Assembly (NCBI RefSeq): GCF_946478955.1
Contig: NZ_CAMLDL010000012.1
Coordinates: forward strand, 1 to 64,000
Length of the DNA stretch: 64,000 nt
Source: an uncultured Sphingomonas sp.
GTDB lineage: Bacteria > Pseudomonadota > Alphaproteobacteria > Sphingomonadales > Sphingomonadaceae
Reading direction: 5' to 3'
The notes beneath the pieces were generated by a model, which saw nothing but the letters and a program-made list of their open reading frames with translations, made no database searches and had not been told where the DNA came from. The first letter of the stretch is position 1. The number at the start of each line of letters is the position of its first letter. The translations under genes were made by a program, and so were the position numbers. Positions 1-6,675 of the stretch are shown one piece after another.

Positions 1-232
1 CCTGGCGCTTCGTGCCGACGAACAGGACCTTGCCGCCACGGGCGGTGGTCTGCTGCACGAAGTCGAGTGCACGGGCGAACAGCGGAACGCTCTGCGACAG
101 GTCAATGATGTGAACACCGTTACGATCGCCGAAGATATACGGCTTCATACGCGGGTTCCAACGGTGGGTCTGGTGGCCGAAGTGTGCACCGGCCTCAAGC
201 AATTGCTGCATCGTGACGACATTGGTCGCCAT
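1..232 (-). CDS. rpsB: 30S ribosomal protein S2 (N-terminal part)
   Basis: Ribosomal protein S2 of the small subunit. Only the first 77 codons lie in the window; the rest is beyond base 1. The translation begins [18 protein letters not shown] and continues [16 protein letters not shown], the highly conserved S2 N-terminus. An AAGGAG ribosome binding site sits 6 bases before the ATG at 232. The gene diverges from the small membrane protein gene at 523 across a 290-bp intergenic region. A plausible rpsB promoter is TTGAAA (around 358) with a weak -10 17 bases on, giving a leader of about 100 nt. Confidence 0.97.
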   Translation of the reverse strand, partial: MATNVVTMQQLLEAGAHFGHQTHRWNPRMKPYIFGDRNGVHIIDLSQSVPLFARALDFVQQTTARGGKVLFVGTKRQ

Positions 233-275
233 GGTCATTCTCCTTACGCGGTTAGTCCTCGATAGGCCCAAGTAA

Positions 276-294
276 CCCCGGATCAGGTCCGGGG
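276..294. repeat. REP-like palindrome in the rpsB leader
   Basis: A 7-bp perfect inverted repeat (CCCCGGA / TCCGGGG) with a 5-base loop lies 44 bases upstream of rpsB. It would fold in the rpsB leader RNA. It resembles the short dispersed GC-rich palindromes seen between genes elsewhere in this window (55.6 and 58.6 kb) but is a different sequence. It could be a dispersed REP-type element or part of an S2 autoregulatory leader; the sequence alone does not decide. Confidence 0.5.
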
Positions 295-387
295 CACCGC
301 TATGTACGGGCCCATCTGTGGGATGGCGCGCCCTCTAACCGATGACGCCAGCAATTTCAAGAGCTTGGTGCCTGGTGAACGCAATGA

Positions 388-402
388 GAACAAACAAAGA
401 AC
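388..402. promoter_or_regulatory. SOS (LexA) box 1
   Basis: GAAC-AAACAAA-GAAC is an exact match to the alphaproteobacterial LexA operator, a direct repeat GAAC-N7-GAAC (GTTC-N7-GTTC on the other strand). It is the upstream member of a pair. A candidate -35 hexamer TTGACT (410-415) lies between the two boxes, reading toward the gene at 523. The probable rpsB promoter lies about 30 bp away on the other side, so control of the plus-strand gene is the simpler reading. Confidence 0.75.
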
Positions 403-421
403 TTTTTACTTGACTGCGGGG

Positions 422-436
422 GAACAAATATGGAAC
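422..436. promoter_or_regulatory. SOS (LexA) box 2
   Basis: GAAC-AAATATG-GAAC is a second exact GAAC-N7-GAAC operator, 34 bp downstream of the first (about three helical turns). It covers the place where the -10 region of a promoter with the TTGACT -35 at 410-415 would fall, which is typical for repression by LexA. The -10 itself is poor, so the transcription start is not fixed by sequence. Confidence 0.75.
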
Positions 437-470
437 TTTGGCCGAATTGAAGGATATCGCTGACCATTTC

Positions 471-495
471 GGAACCAAATCGTTCCCGACCTGTT
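471..495 (+). promoter_or_regulatory. EcfG-type general stress promoter
   Basis: GGAAC at 471-475, a 16-base spacer and TGTT at 492-495. The alphaproteobacterial general stress sigma factor EcfG recognises GGAAC-N16/17-CGTT; here one base of the -10 differs. Transcription would start near 503, shortly before the AAGGAAG ribosome binding site (511-516) of the gene at 523. Together with the two LexA boxes upstream this suggests two independent stress inputs. Confidence 0.5.
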
Positions 496-522
496 CAGCG
501 TGAAACGAAAAGGAAGCAACCG

Positions 523-750
523 ATGTTCGCGACCCTTGTCACGCTTTCGCTGTTCGCCGGCACCGTCGGCCTGTTGGTTTCCATGGCACGCGCCAATGGC
601 GACAAAATCCTTGCCGCCTTGAATGGCAGCAGTTGGTCGAGCCAGACGCCGATGACGGTTCGGGCAAACCCCGTTACCGTTCGTTTTCAATCACGGTATC
701 GGCGGGAAGCGCCGGTTAAAGCGCGGGTGGAGTGGCGCGCCGCCGCTTAA
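523..750 (+). CDS. Small single-pass membrane protein, putative SOS/stress-induced
   Basis: A 75-residue protein of unrecognised family. Residues 2-22 form one hydrophobic segment (FATLVTLSLFAGTVGLLVSM), followed by a basic, Arg-rich tail with a Trp. The ATG at 523 has an AAGGAAG ribosome binding site 6 bases upstream. The last 35 bases overlap the end of pssA tail to tail. It is preceded by two exact LexA boxes and an EcfG-like promoter. Small LexA-controlled inner membrane proteins are known in alphaproteobacteria (Caulobacter SidA, a cell division inhibitor), and the damage-induced DidA of Caulobacter is of similar size. An equivalent role here is inference from size, topology and promoter; no sequence similarity was established. 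Confidence 0.7.
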   Translation: MFATLVTLSLFAGTVGLLVSMARANGDKILAALNGSSWSSQTPMTVRANPVTVRFQSRYRREAPVKARVEWRAAA

Positions 751-1477
751 TGCGGGCATAGCTTGCAAGGCTGAACGGGATAGTCGCCAGATACGCCAAG
801 GATACGGCGAGCAACGTTATCCAAGGCTCATTCACCAGGGCCGCACCAAGCAACGCAACGCCGGCGAGCGCGAAGATGCGCCAGCTGCGGCGAATGCGCA
901 GCGAGGTCCAGCTGTAGGTGGGAATGCTGCTGATCATGAGGGCGGCCACAAACAGGGTCCATGGCATAACCATCTGCCATGACTGAAACAGGTTCTGACC
1001 GGTAATAAGCCACAGGTAGATCGGGGCGAATGCCAACCCGGCGCCTGCAGGCGCCGGGACGCCGGTATTGAACCCCGCCAATTTGTGCGGCTGCTCCGTT
1101 TCTTCCAGCCTCGCATTATAGCGTGCGAGACGAAGCGCGCAGCACACGGCAAGCGCAAGCGACACTGTCCACCCAAATTTTGGAGCATGTTGAAGCGACC
1201 AGAAAAAGATGATCAGCGCTGGCGCGGTGCCAAACGCGATATTGTCGCTTAGTGAATCCAGCTCCGCTCCGAACCGGCTCTGCGCCCGTAGAGCTCGGGC
1301 AATGCGTCCGTCCATGCCATCCAGAACGCCGGCAATGATGATGGCGCCCAGCGCCTTTTCCCAGTCACCGGTAAATCCAAATCTTATGCCGGTTAGCCCG
1401 AAACACAAGGCGAGCGCCGTAACGGCATTTGGCAAAAATGCCCGGAACGACAGCCCCTGGTCGCTCGTGGGTGGCAT
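716..1477 (-). CDS. pssA: CDP-diacylglycerol--serine O-phosphatidyltransferase
   Basis: Makes phosphatidylserine from CDP-diacylglycerol and serine at the inner membrane, the first step to phosphatidylethanolamine. It is 253 residues with several membrane segments. The CDP-alcohol phosphatidyltransferase signature is complete at residues 56-78: D56-G57-x2-A60-R61-x8-G70-x3-D74-x3-D78. The ATG overlaps the psd stop codon by one base (TAATG), so the two genes are translationally coupled in the order of the pathway reversed (psd first). The C-terminal codons overlap the small gene on the other strand. Confidence 0.95.
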   Translation of the reverse strand: MPPTSDQGLSFRAFLPNAVTALALCFGLTGIRFGFTGDWEKALGAIIIAGVLDGMDGRIARALRAQSRFGAELDSLSDNIAFGTAPALIIFFWSLQHAPKFGWTVSLALAVCCALRLARYNARLEETEQPHKLAGFNTGVPAPAGAGLAFAPIYLWLITGQNLFQSWQMVMPWTLFVAALMISSIPTYSWTSLRIRRSWRIFALAGVALLGAALVNEPWITLLAVSLAYLATIPFSLASYARIKRRRATPPAL

Positions 1478-2208
1478 TATTGGCTAATCCCGTTGAGACC
1501 CGGATCAACACCGAGTTCGGCCAATATGGTTTCGCCGGCAATCGTGCGCTGGCCCAGAAGGACCATCGCCCCGGTTCCGGCGGGCAAGAAGACATCGACG
1601 CGGCTGCCAAAACGGATCAGGCCGATACGCTCCCCTGCCGATATGCGGTCGCCTTCCTTGACGAACGACATGATCCGCCGGGCAACGAGGCCGGCAATCT
1701 GTGTGAACGCGATTGCGACACCATCTTCGCGTTCGACCAGGAAGTGCTGCCGCTCATTGTCTTCGCTGGCTTTGTCCAGATCGGCGTTCAGGAATTTACC
1801 CGGAATATAGGCGATTTTGCGGATCGTACCGGCGATCGGTGAGCGATTGATGTGGACGTCGAACACACTCATGAAAATCGACACGCGCGTAAACTGGCCG
1901 GCCATGCCGGGTTCGCCCAGAAACTCTGGCGGGGCAGAAACGGGCACGATCATTGTGACCAACCCGTCGGCCGGTGCAATGATCAGCTTCGGATCTTGCG
2001 GCGTGGTTCGAACCGGATCACGGAAAAAAGCCGCGACCCAAACCGTCAGGCCGACCAGGAGCCATCCGATAACGTTCGGCAGCAGGCTGAACGCCGCCAA
2101 TGTGAAGAATGCCGATACCAGCACGAATTTGCGCCCCTCCGGATGAACCGATGGGAACCGCCATTTGACGGTGGTGAGGTGATTGTTGGGCTTATCGATC
2201 GAAGGCAT
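1477..2208 (-). CDS. psd: Phosphatidylserine decarboxylase (pyruvoyl enzyme)
   Basis: Converts phosphatidylserine to phosphatidylethanolamine. It is 243 residues, the short form of the family common in alphaproteobacteria. A hydrophobic stretch at 28-62 anchors it to the membrane. The Gly201-Ser202 pair in RFGSRVD is where self-cleavage would create the pyruvoyl group on the small C-terminal chain; HINRSP (119-124) is also conserved. The open frame continues far upstream, but that part is antisense to icd. The ATG at 2208 has a ribosome binding site (AAGGGAC) and starts at the family's N-terminus. Divergent from icd. Confidence 0.95.
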   Translation of the reverse strand: MPSIDKPNNHLTTVKWRFPSVHPEGRKFVLVSAFFTLAAFSLLPNVIGWLLVGLTVWVAAFFRDPVRTTPQDPKLIIAPADGLVTMIVPVSAPPEFLGEPGMAGQFTRVSIFMSVFDVHINRSPIAGTIRKIAYIPGKFLNADLDKASEDNERQHFLVEREDGVAIAFTQIAGLVARRIMSFVKEGDRISAGERIGLIRFGSRVDVFLPAGTGAMVLLGQRTIAGETILAELGVDPGLNGISQ

Positions 2209-2340
2209 GGCAAGTCCCTTAGGCAGAAGTGTCTCGCTGCACAATCGCCCAAGCGGTCCCTCATAGTTGCCTTGACGCCGATGGCCGCCTAAGGCCCCGG
2301 CCAACTCATTCAAACGCAACTGACAATTCAGGGACCCGAC

Positions 2341-3555
2341 ATGGCCAAGATCAAGGTGAAGAACCCGGTCGTCGAAATCGACGGCGACGAAATGACCCGC
2401 ATCATCTGGGAATGGATTCGCGAGCGGCTGATCAAGCCCTACCTCGACATTGACCTGAAATATTACGACCTTGGCATCGAACATCGCGACGCGACCGACG
2501 ATCAAGTGACCATCGACGCCGCCAACGCGATAAAAGAATATGGCGTCGGCGTGAAATGCGCGACCATCACCCCGGACGAGCAGCGCGTTGAAGAATTTGG
2601 CCTGAAAAAGATGTGGAAGTCGCCCAACGGCACCATTCGCAACATCCTGGGCGGTGTCGTCTTCCGCGAACCAATCGTCATTTCCAACGTCCCGCGCCTG
2701 ATCCCGGGCTGGACCGACCCGATTGTCGTTGGCCGTCACGCCTTTGGCGACCAGTATAAGGCGACCGATTTCAAGGTGCCCGGCAAGGGTAAGCTGACCA
2801 TGAAATGGACCGGCGAAAACGGTGAAGAGCTGGACTATGAAGTCTTCGACTTCCCCTCGGCCGGTGTCGCCATGGGCATGTACAACCTCGACGAATCCAT
2901 CCGCGATTTTGCTTATGCCTGTTTGAACTACGGCTTGCAGCGCAAGTGGCCGGTCTATCTGTCGACCAAGAACACCATCCTCAAAGCCTACGACGGCCGT
3001 TTCAAAGACATCTTCCAGGAAGTATATGACGCCGACTTTAAGGCGGCGTTCGAGGAGGCAGGGATTGAGTATCAACACCGCTTGATCGACGACATGGTAG
3101 CCTCTGCGCTCAAGTGGAGCGGCAAATTTGTCTGGGCCTGCAAAAACTATGACGGCGACGTTCAGTCGGACCAGGTCGCTCAGGGCTTTGGATCTCTCGG
3201 CCTGATGACCTCGGTTCTAATGACCCCGGACGGAAAAACGGTCGAGGCCGAAGCCGCCCATGGCACCGTCACCCGCCACTACCGCCAGCATCAGGCAGGC
3301 AAAGCCACGTCGACAAACCCGATTGCATCGATCTTCGCATGGACCGGCGGCCTGAAGTTCCGCGGCAAGATCGATGGCACTCCTGAAGTAGAAAAGTTCG
3401 CAGAAACGCTGGAGCGCGTCTGCGTCCGCACTGTCGAGGAAGGCAAGATGACCAAGGATCTCGCACTTCTCGTTGGTCCGGAACAACCGTGGATGACCAC
3501 AGAACAATTCTTCGAAGCAATCCGCGAGAACCTCGAAAAGGAAATGGCCAACTGA
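2341..3555 (+). CDS. icd: Isocitrate dehydrogenase (NADP+)
   Basis: TCA-cycle enzyme that oxidises isocitrate to 2-oxoglutarate and makes NADPH. It is 404 residues and of the eukaryote-like homodimeric type usual in alphaproteobacteria. The isocitrate-binding residues are at the positions known from mammalian IDH: S94, N96, R100 (KSPNGTIRN) and R109. The C-terminal half carries the conserved [12 protein letters not shown] segment of the NADP site. It stands alone between a divergent psd promoter region and a strong terminator. Confidence 0.97.
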   Translation: MAKIKVKNPVVEIDGDEMTRIIWEWIRERLIKPYLDIDLKYYDLGIEHRDATDDQVTIDAANAIKEYGVGVKCATITPDEQRVEEFGLKKMWKSPNGTIRNILGGVVFREPIVISNVPRLIPGWTDPIVVGRHAFGDQYKATDFKVPGKGKLTMKWTGENGEELDYEVFDFPSAGVAMGMYNLDESIRDFAYACLNYGLQRKWPVYLSTKNTILKAYDGRFKDIFQEVYDADFKAAFEEAGIEYQHRLIDDMVASALKWSGKFVWACKNYDGDVQSDQVAQGFGSLGLMTSVLMTPDGKTVEAEAAHGTVTRHYRQHQAGKATSTNPIASIFAWTGGLKFRGKIDGTPEVEKFAETLERVCVRTVEEGKMTKDLALLVGPEQPWMTTEQFFEAIRENLEKEMAN

Positions 3556-3588
3556 GCCTGACCTGTCGAACCAACGCAATCATCGCAA

Positions 3589-3615
3589 GGGCGGCCGGTA
3601 ACGGTCGCCCTTTTT
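3589..3615 (+). terminator. Rho-independent terminator of icd
   Basis: A 9-bp stem (GGGCGGCCG / CGGTCGCCC, one G-U pair) with a GTAA loop, followed by TTTTT. It lies 33 bases after the icd stop codon. Confidence 0.9.
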
Positions 3616-3629
3616 GCTGAAACGGGAAC

Positions 3630-3654
3630 GGAACGACCTTTGGCGATAGCGGTT
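3630..3654 (+). promoter_or_regulatory. Possible EcfG-type promoter, weak match
   Basis: GGAAC at 3630-3634, 16 bases, then GGTT at 3651-3654 (consensus CGTT). It would place a transcription start about 50 bases ahead of the acetyltransferase-nitrilase gene. A second GGAAC at 3625-3629 has no matching -10. Weaker than the other sites of this type in the window. Confidence 0.3.
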
Positions 3655-3714
3655 CTGTAAAGAACATTGGCCGTTTCGGCCGTCCGATCACCGATACAGT
3701 AAAGGAGAAATTTG

Positions 3715-5322
3715 TTGGTTCGCCAGAAGGAACAGGCCCGTCTCGATATCCGCCAGGCCGTCCCCGCCGATGTCAAAGGCATCGTCGATCTGGTCAACCG
3801 TGCCTATGATGACCTGCCCACCTACAGTCCAGGTGAGGTTCGCGGCCAGATCAACAATTATCCCGACGGCTGTTTCGTCGCCGTTCTGGACGGCAAGATC
3901 GTCGGATATTGCGCGACCATCCGTGTTCCTGAAAAGCGTGCGCTTGGCACCCATAGCTGGTCCGAGATCAGCGGCGGCGGATTTGGATCGCGCCACGATC
4001 CCAAGGGTGATTGGCTCTACGGATATGAAATGTGCGTGGATCCGAAAGTGCGCGGCAATCGCCTGGGACGCCGTCTTTATGAGGAACGACGTCATTTGGC
4101 CGAGCAGCTCGAGCTAAAAGGCATCGTGTTCGGCGGCCGAATGCCCAATTATGCCAAATCCCGACGCAAGGTCGGCAGTCAGCAGGAATATCTGGACGCC
4201 GTAGTCGCGGGCAAAATTCACGATCCGGTAATTCGCTTTCAACTGGCCAATGGCTTTGAGCCGGTTGCCATCCTTGAAAACTACCTACCTTCCGACAAGA
4301 AATCCGACGGCGCGGCGGTTCAGATGGTGTGGCGCAACCCTTACGTAGAGGCCGATCAGCCCAAGGAAACGCGCATACCGCGCGGCGTTGAAAGCGTGAG
4401 ACTGGCGACCTGCCAGCTCCAAGCCCGGGCCGTCAAGGATTTTGACGAGTTCATCGCTAACGTCCGCTATTTCGTCGATGTTGCGGCCGATTACGGATCA
4501 GATTTTATCGTCTTTCCAGAGCTTTTTACGCTGTCGCTACTATCATTTGAGAGCGATGAGCTTTCCCCGCAACAAGCGATTGAAAAGCTGTCCGCCTACA
4601 CGCCTGCCCTTCGCGAGGCTCTGCGCGAGATGGCGATGCGGTTCAACATCAACATCATTGGCGGCTCCCACCCTACCCGCACTGCCGACGGCGATATTCA
4701 GAACGTCGCCTTTGTGTGCCTGCGCGATGGCGCGGTCCATGAGCAGGAAAAGATTCATCCGACACCAAACGAGGCATATTGGTGGAACATAAAGGGAGGC
4801 GATGAGATTGACGTCATTCAGACCGATTGCGGCCCCATCGGCGTCCTCATCTGTTATGACAGCGAATTTCCCGAACTTGCCCGACGCCTCGCCGACGAAG
4901 GGGCCCGGATCATCTTCACGCCCTTCTGCACCGATAGCCGTCAGGGGTACCTGCGCGTCCGCTACTGCTGTCAGGCGCGGGCGATTGAGAACCAGTGTTT
5001 CGTCGTTTTGTCGGGCAATGTTGGCAACCTGCCCAACGTCCACAACATGGACATACAGTACGCCCAGAGCTGTATCCTGACCCCTTGCGACTTCCCCTTT
5101 GCCCGCGACGGCATTGCCGCAGAGGCGACAGAGAATGTCGAAACGTTGACGATCAGTGACGTCAATCTTGCCGATCTCAGCTGGGCGAGAGCCGAAGGGA
5201 CGGTCAGAAACCTCGGCGACCGCCGCTTCGATCTCTATCGTATTGATTGGAAGAATAAGGGCGGTGGACAGACACAGCCGTTTGCCGCCCCCCTTGGTCC
5301 TCATACCCCCGGCGGCGGTTGA
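3715..5322 (+). CDS. GNAT acetyltransferase fused to a carbon-nitrogen hydrolase
   Basis: A two-domain protein of 535 residues. Residues about 8-190 are a GNAT acyltransferase domain with the acetyl-CoA loop around VRGNRLGRRLYEER. Residues about 225-510 are a nitrilase-superfamily domain with the complete triad Glu269 (VFPELF), Lys346 (EQEKIHP) and Cys380 (VLICYDSEFPE). The same fusion occurs in other bacteria (YhcX type), but its substrate is not established; amide hydrolysis coupled to acyl transfer is the general expectation. The start codon is TTG: two adjacent TTG codons exist at 3712 and 3715, and the AGGAG site is 7 bases from the second. The end overlaps the next gene by 22 bases, tail to tail. 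Confidence 0.9.
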   Translation: MVRQKEQARLDIRQAVPADVKGIVDLVNRAYDDLPTYSPGEVRGQINNYPDGCFVAVLDGKIVGYCATIRVPEKRALGTHSWSEISGGGFGSRHDPKGDWLYGYEMCVDPKVRGNRLGRRLYEERRHLAEQLELKGIVFGGRMPNYAKSRRKVGSQQEYLDAVVAGKIHDPVIRFQLANGFEPVAILENYLPSDKKSDGAAVQMVWRNPYVEADQPKETRIPRGVESVRLATCQLQARAVKDFDEFIANVRYFVDVAADYGSDFIVFPELFTLSLLSFESDELSPQQAIEKLSAYTPALREALREMAMRFNINIIGGSHPTRTADGDIQNVAFVCLRDGAVHEQEKIHPTPNEAYWWNIKGGDEIDVIQTDCGPIGVLICYDSEFPELARRLADEGARIIFTPFCTDSRQGYLRVRYCCQARAIENQCFVVLSGNVGNLPNVHNMDIQYAQSCILTPCDFPFARDGIAAEATENVETLTISDVNLADLSWARAEGTVRNLGDRRFDLYRIDWKNKGGGQTQPFAAPLGPHTPGGG

Positions 5323-6509
5323 GACGGACTTCTGACTCGCTCCCGGCGAATACCCAGCCCAATCAGGCGGCCGGGAATACGACGAAGAATGGGGAAGTGA
5401 TCCAGCAATTTTACGATGGTAGGGGTCCGAATTGGAGCACCGCCCAGTACCCTGCCGATGATCCCATTTTGCGCCGCCACCTGTCCGGCCTGAATGACGC
5501 GGGTCGGGAATTGGCGCCGATCCTGGACCTTGTAGAGCATAGAGTCGACGTCGTGCCCTTCGGACAGGGGCCTGGCGAGAACATTGGCCGCCGCGACCGC
5601 GTCCTGGATCGCCAGGTTGATCCCGATGCCGCCAATCGGGCTCATCGCATGCGCGGCGTCGCCGATCGCAAGAAGGCCGGGACGTGACCACGACGTCAAT
5701 CGGTCGACAGCCACGCTGAGCAGTTTGACGTCATCCATTGAAGTGACGGCATCGCCGGGAAACGCCATGTTAGGAAACGCTGCGGCGATTTCGCCATTCA
5801 ACCACGCGGGGCCCTTTGCCCTCACTTCTGTCTCAGCGCCTTTGGGGATGAGGAAAGCGACCTGCCAATATTCGTCGCGATCAATAAGCACGATCATCCG
5901 GCCTGGCTCAACCGACCCCCGTAATGCGTCACCGCCGTCGTCCACCTTGGGCAATTTGAACCACAATACGTCCATTGGGGCACCCAGCTGCTGGACGGGA
6001 AGCCTCCCAAGCGATCGAACCAGCGATGCTCGACCATCGGCCGCGATCACCAGCTTGCCGGCCTTCACATCTTCCCCATTTGCCAGCGTTACGCCGACGA
6101 CCCTGCCATTTTCTTCCACGAACCCGGTTACCTGCTCCTTCATTTCGAGGTGGAAGGACGGGTACCGGCTTGCCGCATCCCGGAGAAAGTCGAGGAACTC
6201 CCACTGCGGCATCATCGCAATGAACGGCGCCGGTGTGCGAAGGTGCGAAAGATCGCCAATCGTCCAGTCGCGCCCTTCGATACGGATGCGGGCATTGTTG
6301 ATGCGATTATGGGGACGTTCCAAAAACGCGCCCAGCAAATCCAGTTGATCCAGGATTTCCATCGTCGATGGGTGCACCGTGTCGCCGCGAAAATCGCGAA
6401 AGAAATCGGCATGTTTTTCAAACACGGTAACTGACACCCCGGCCCGAGCGAAAAGCAGGCCCGCCATCATTCCCGCCGGACCGCCGCCAATGATTAGAAC
6501 GTCTGCCAT
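5301..6509 (-). CDS. FAD-dependent monooxygenase (PHBH/UbiH-like)
   Basis: A 402-residue flavoprotein of the p-hydroxybenzoate hydroxylase fold. The N-terminus has the dinucleotide-binding GGGPAG (8-13), followed by the FAD ribose Glu (EKH). GDTVHPST lies near 45, and the second FAD motif GDAAHAMSPIGGIGINLAIQD near 290. Such enzymes hydroxylate aromatic or quinone substrates using NAD(P)H and oxygen. The substrate cannot be read from sequence, and no aromatic-degradation genes are nearby. It diverges from the antiporter gene at 6676 across a region with an inverted repeat. Confidence 0.85.
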   Translation of the reverse strand: MADVLIIGGGPAGMMAGLLFARAGVSVTVFEKHADFFRDFRGDTVHPSTMEILDQLDLLGAFLERPHNRINNARIRIEGRDWTIGDLSHLRTPAPFIAMMPQWEFLDFLRDAASRYPSFHLEMKEQVTGFVEENGRVVGVTLANGEDVKAGKLVIAADGRASLVRSLGRLPVQQLGAPMDVLWFKLPKVDDGGDALRGSVEPGRMIVLIDRDEYWQVAFLIPKGAETEVRAKGPAWLNGEIAAAFPNMAFPGDAVTSMDDVKLLSVAVDRLTSWSRPGLLAIGDAAHAMSPIGGIGINLAIQDAVAAANVLARPLSEGHDVDSMLYKVQDRRQFPTRVIQAGQVAAQNGIIGRVLGGAPIRTPTIVKLLDHFPILRRIPGRLIGLGIRRERVRSPSQPPPGV

Positions 6510-6575
6510 GCCGCGTCCTTACGTTTACAAAGGTCGTGGAGACCATGCACATTTTGACGGCAAATTGTGAATTTT

Positions 6576-6590
6576 AGAGATTGGATCTCT
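6576..6590. promoter_or_regulatory. Inverted repeat in divergent promoter region
   Basis: AGAGAT-TGG-ATCTCT, a perfect 6-bp inverted repeat with a 3-base centre, lies between the divergent flavin monooxygenase and antiporter genes. It could be an operator for either; no regulator gene is adjacent. Confidence 0.35.
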
Positions 6591-6618
6591 TCAAGGGCCA
6601 CGCGGAGCAGTCCCCGGG

Positions 6619-6647
6619 TTGACGTCATGGCGGCGCGATTGTGATAT
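6619..6647 (+). promoter_or_regulatory. Putative sigma-70 promoter of the antiporter
   Basis: TTGACG (6619-6624), a 17-base spacer and TGATAT (6642-6647). The start of transcription would be near 6654, giving a leader of about 20 bases to the GTG at 6676. Confidence 0.45.
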
Positions 6648-6675
6648 GAATGTCGGCGCGTAGGACAGGAAAATC

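Noticed and set aside
406..690. 94-residue minus-strand open frame
   Set aside because: It overlaps the SOS boxes and runs antisense to the small membrane protein; no ribosome site and no protein-like composition.
2209..3078. Upstream extension of the psd reading frame to 533 residues
   Set aside because: It is antisense to icd, has no phosphatidylserine decarboxylase similarity, and the ATG at 2208 has its own ribosome binding site at the conserved N-terminus.
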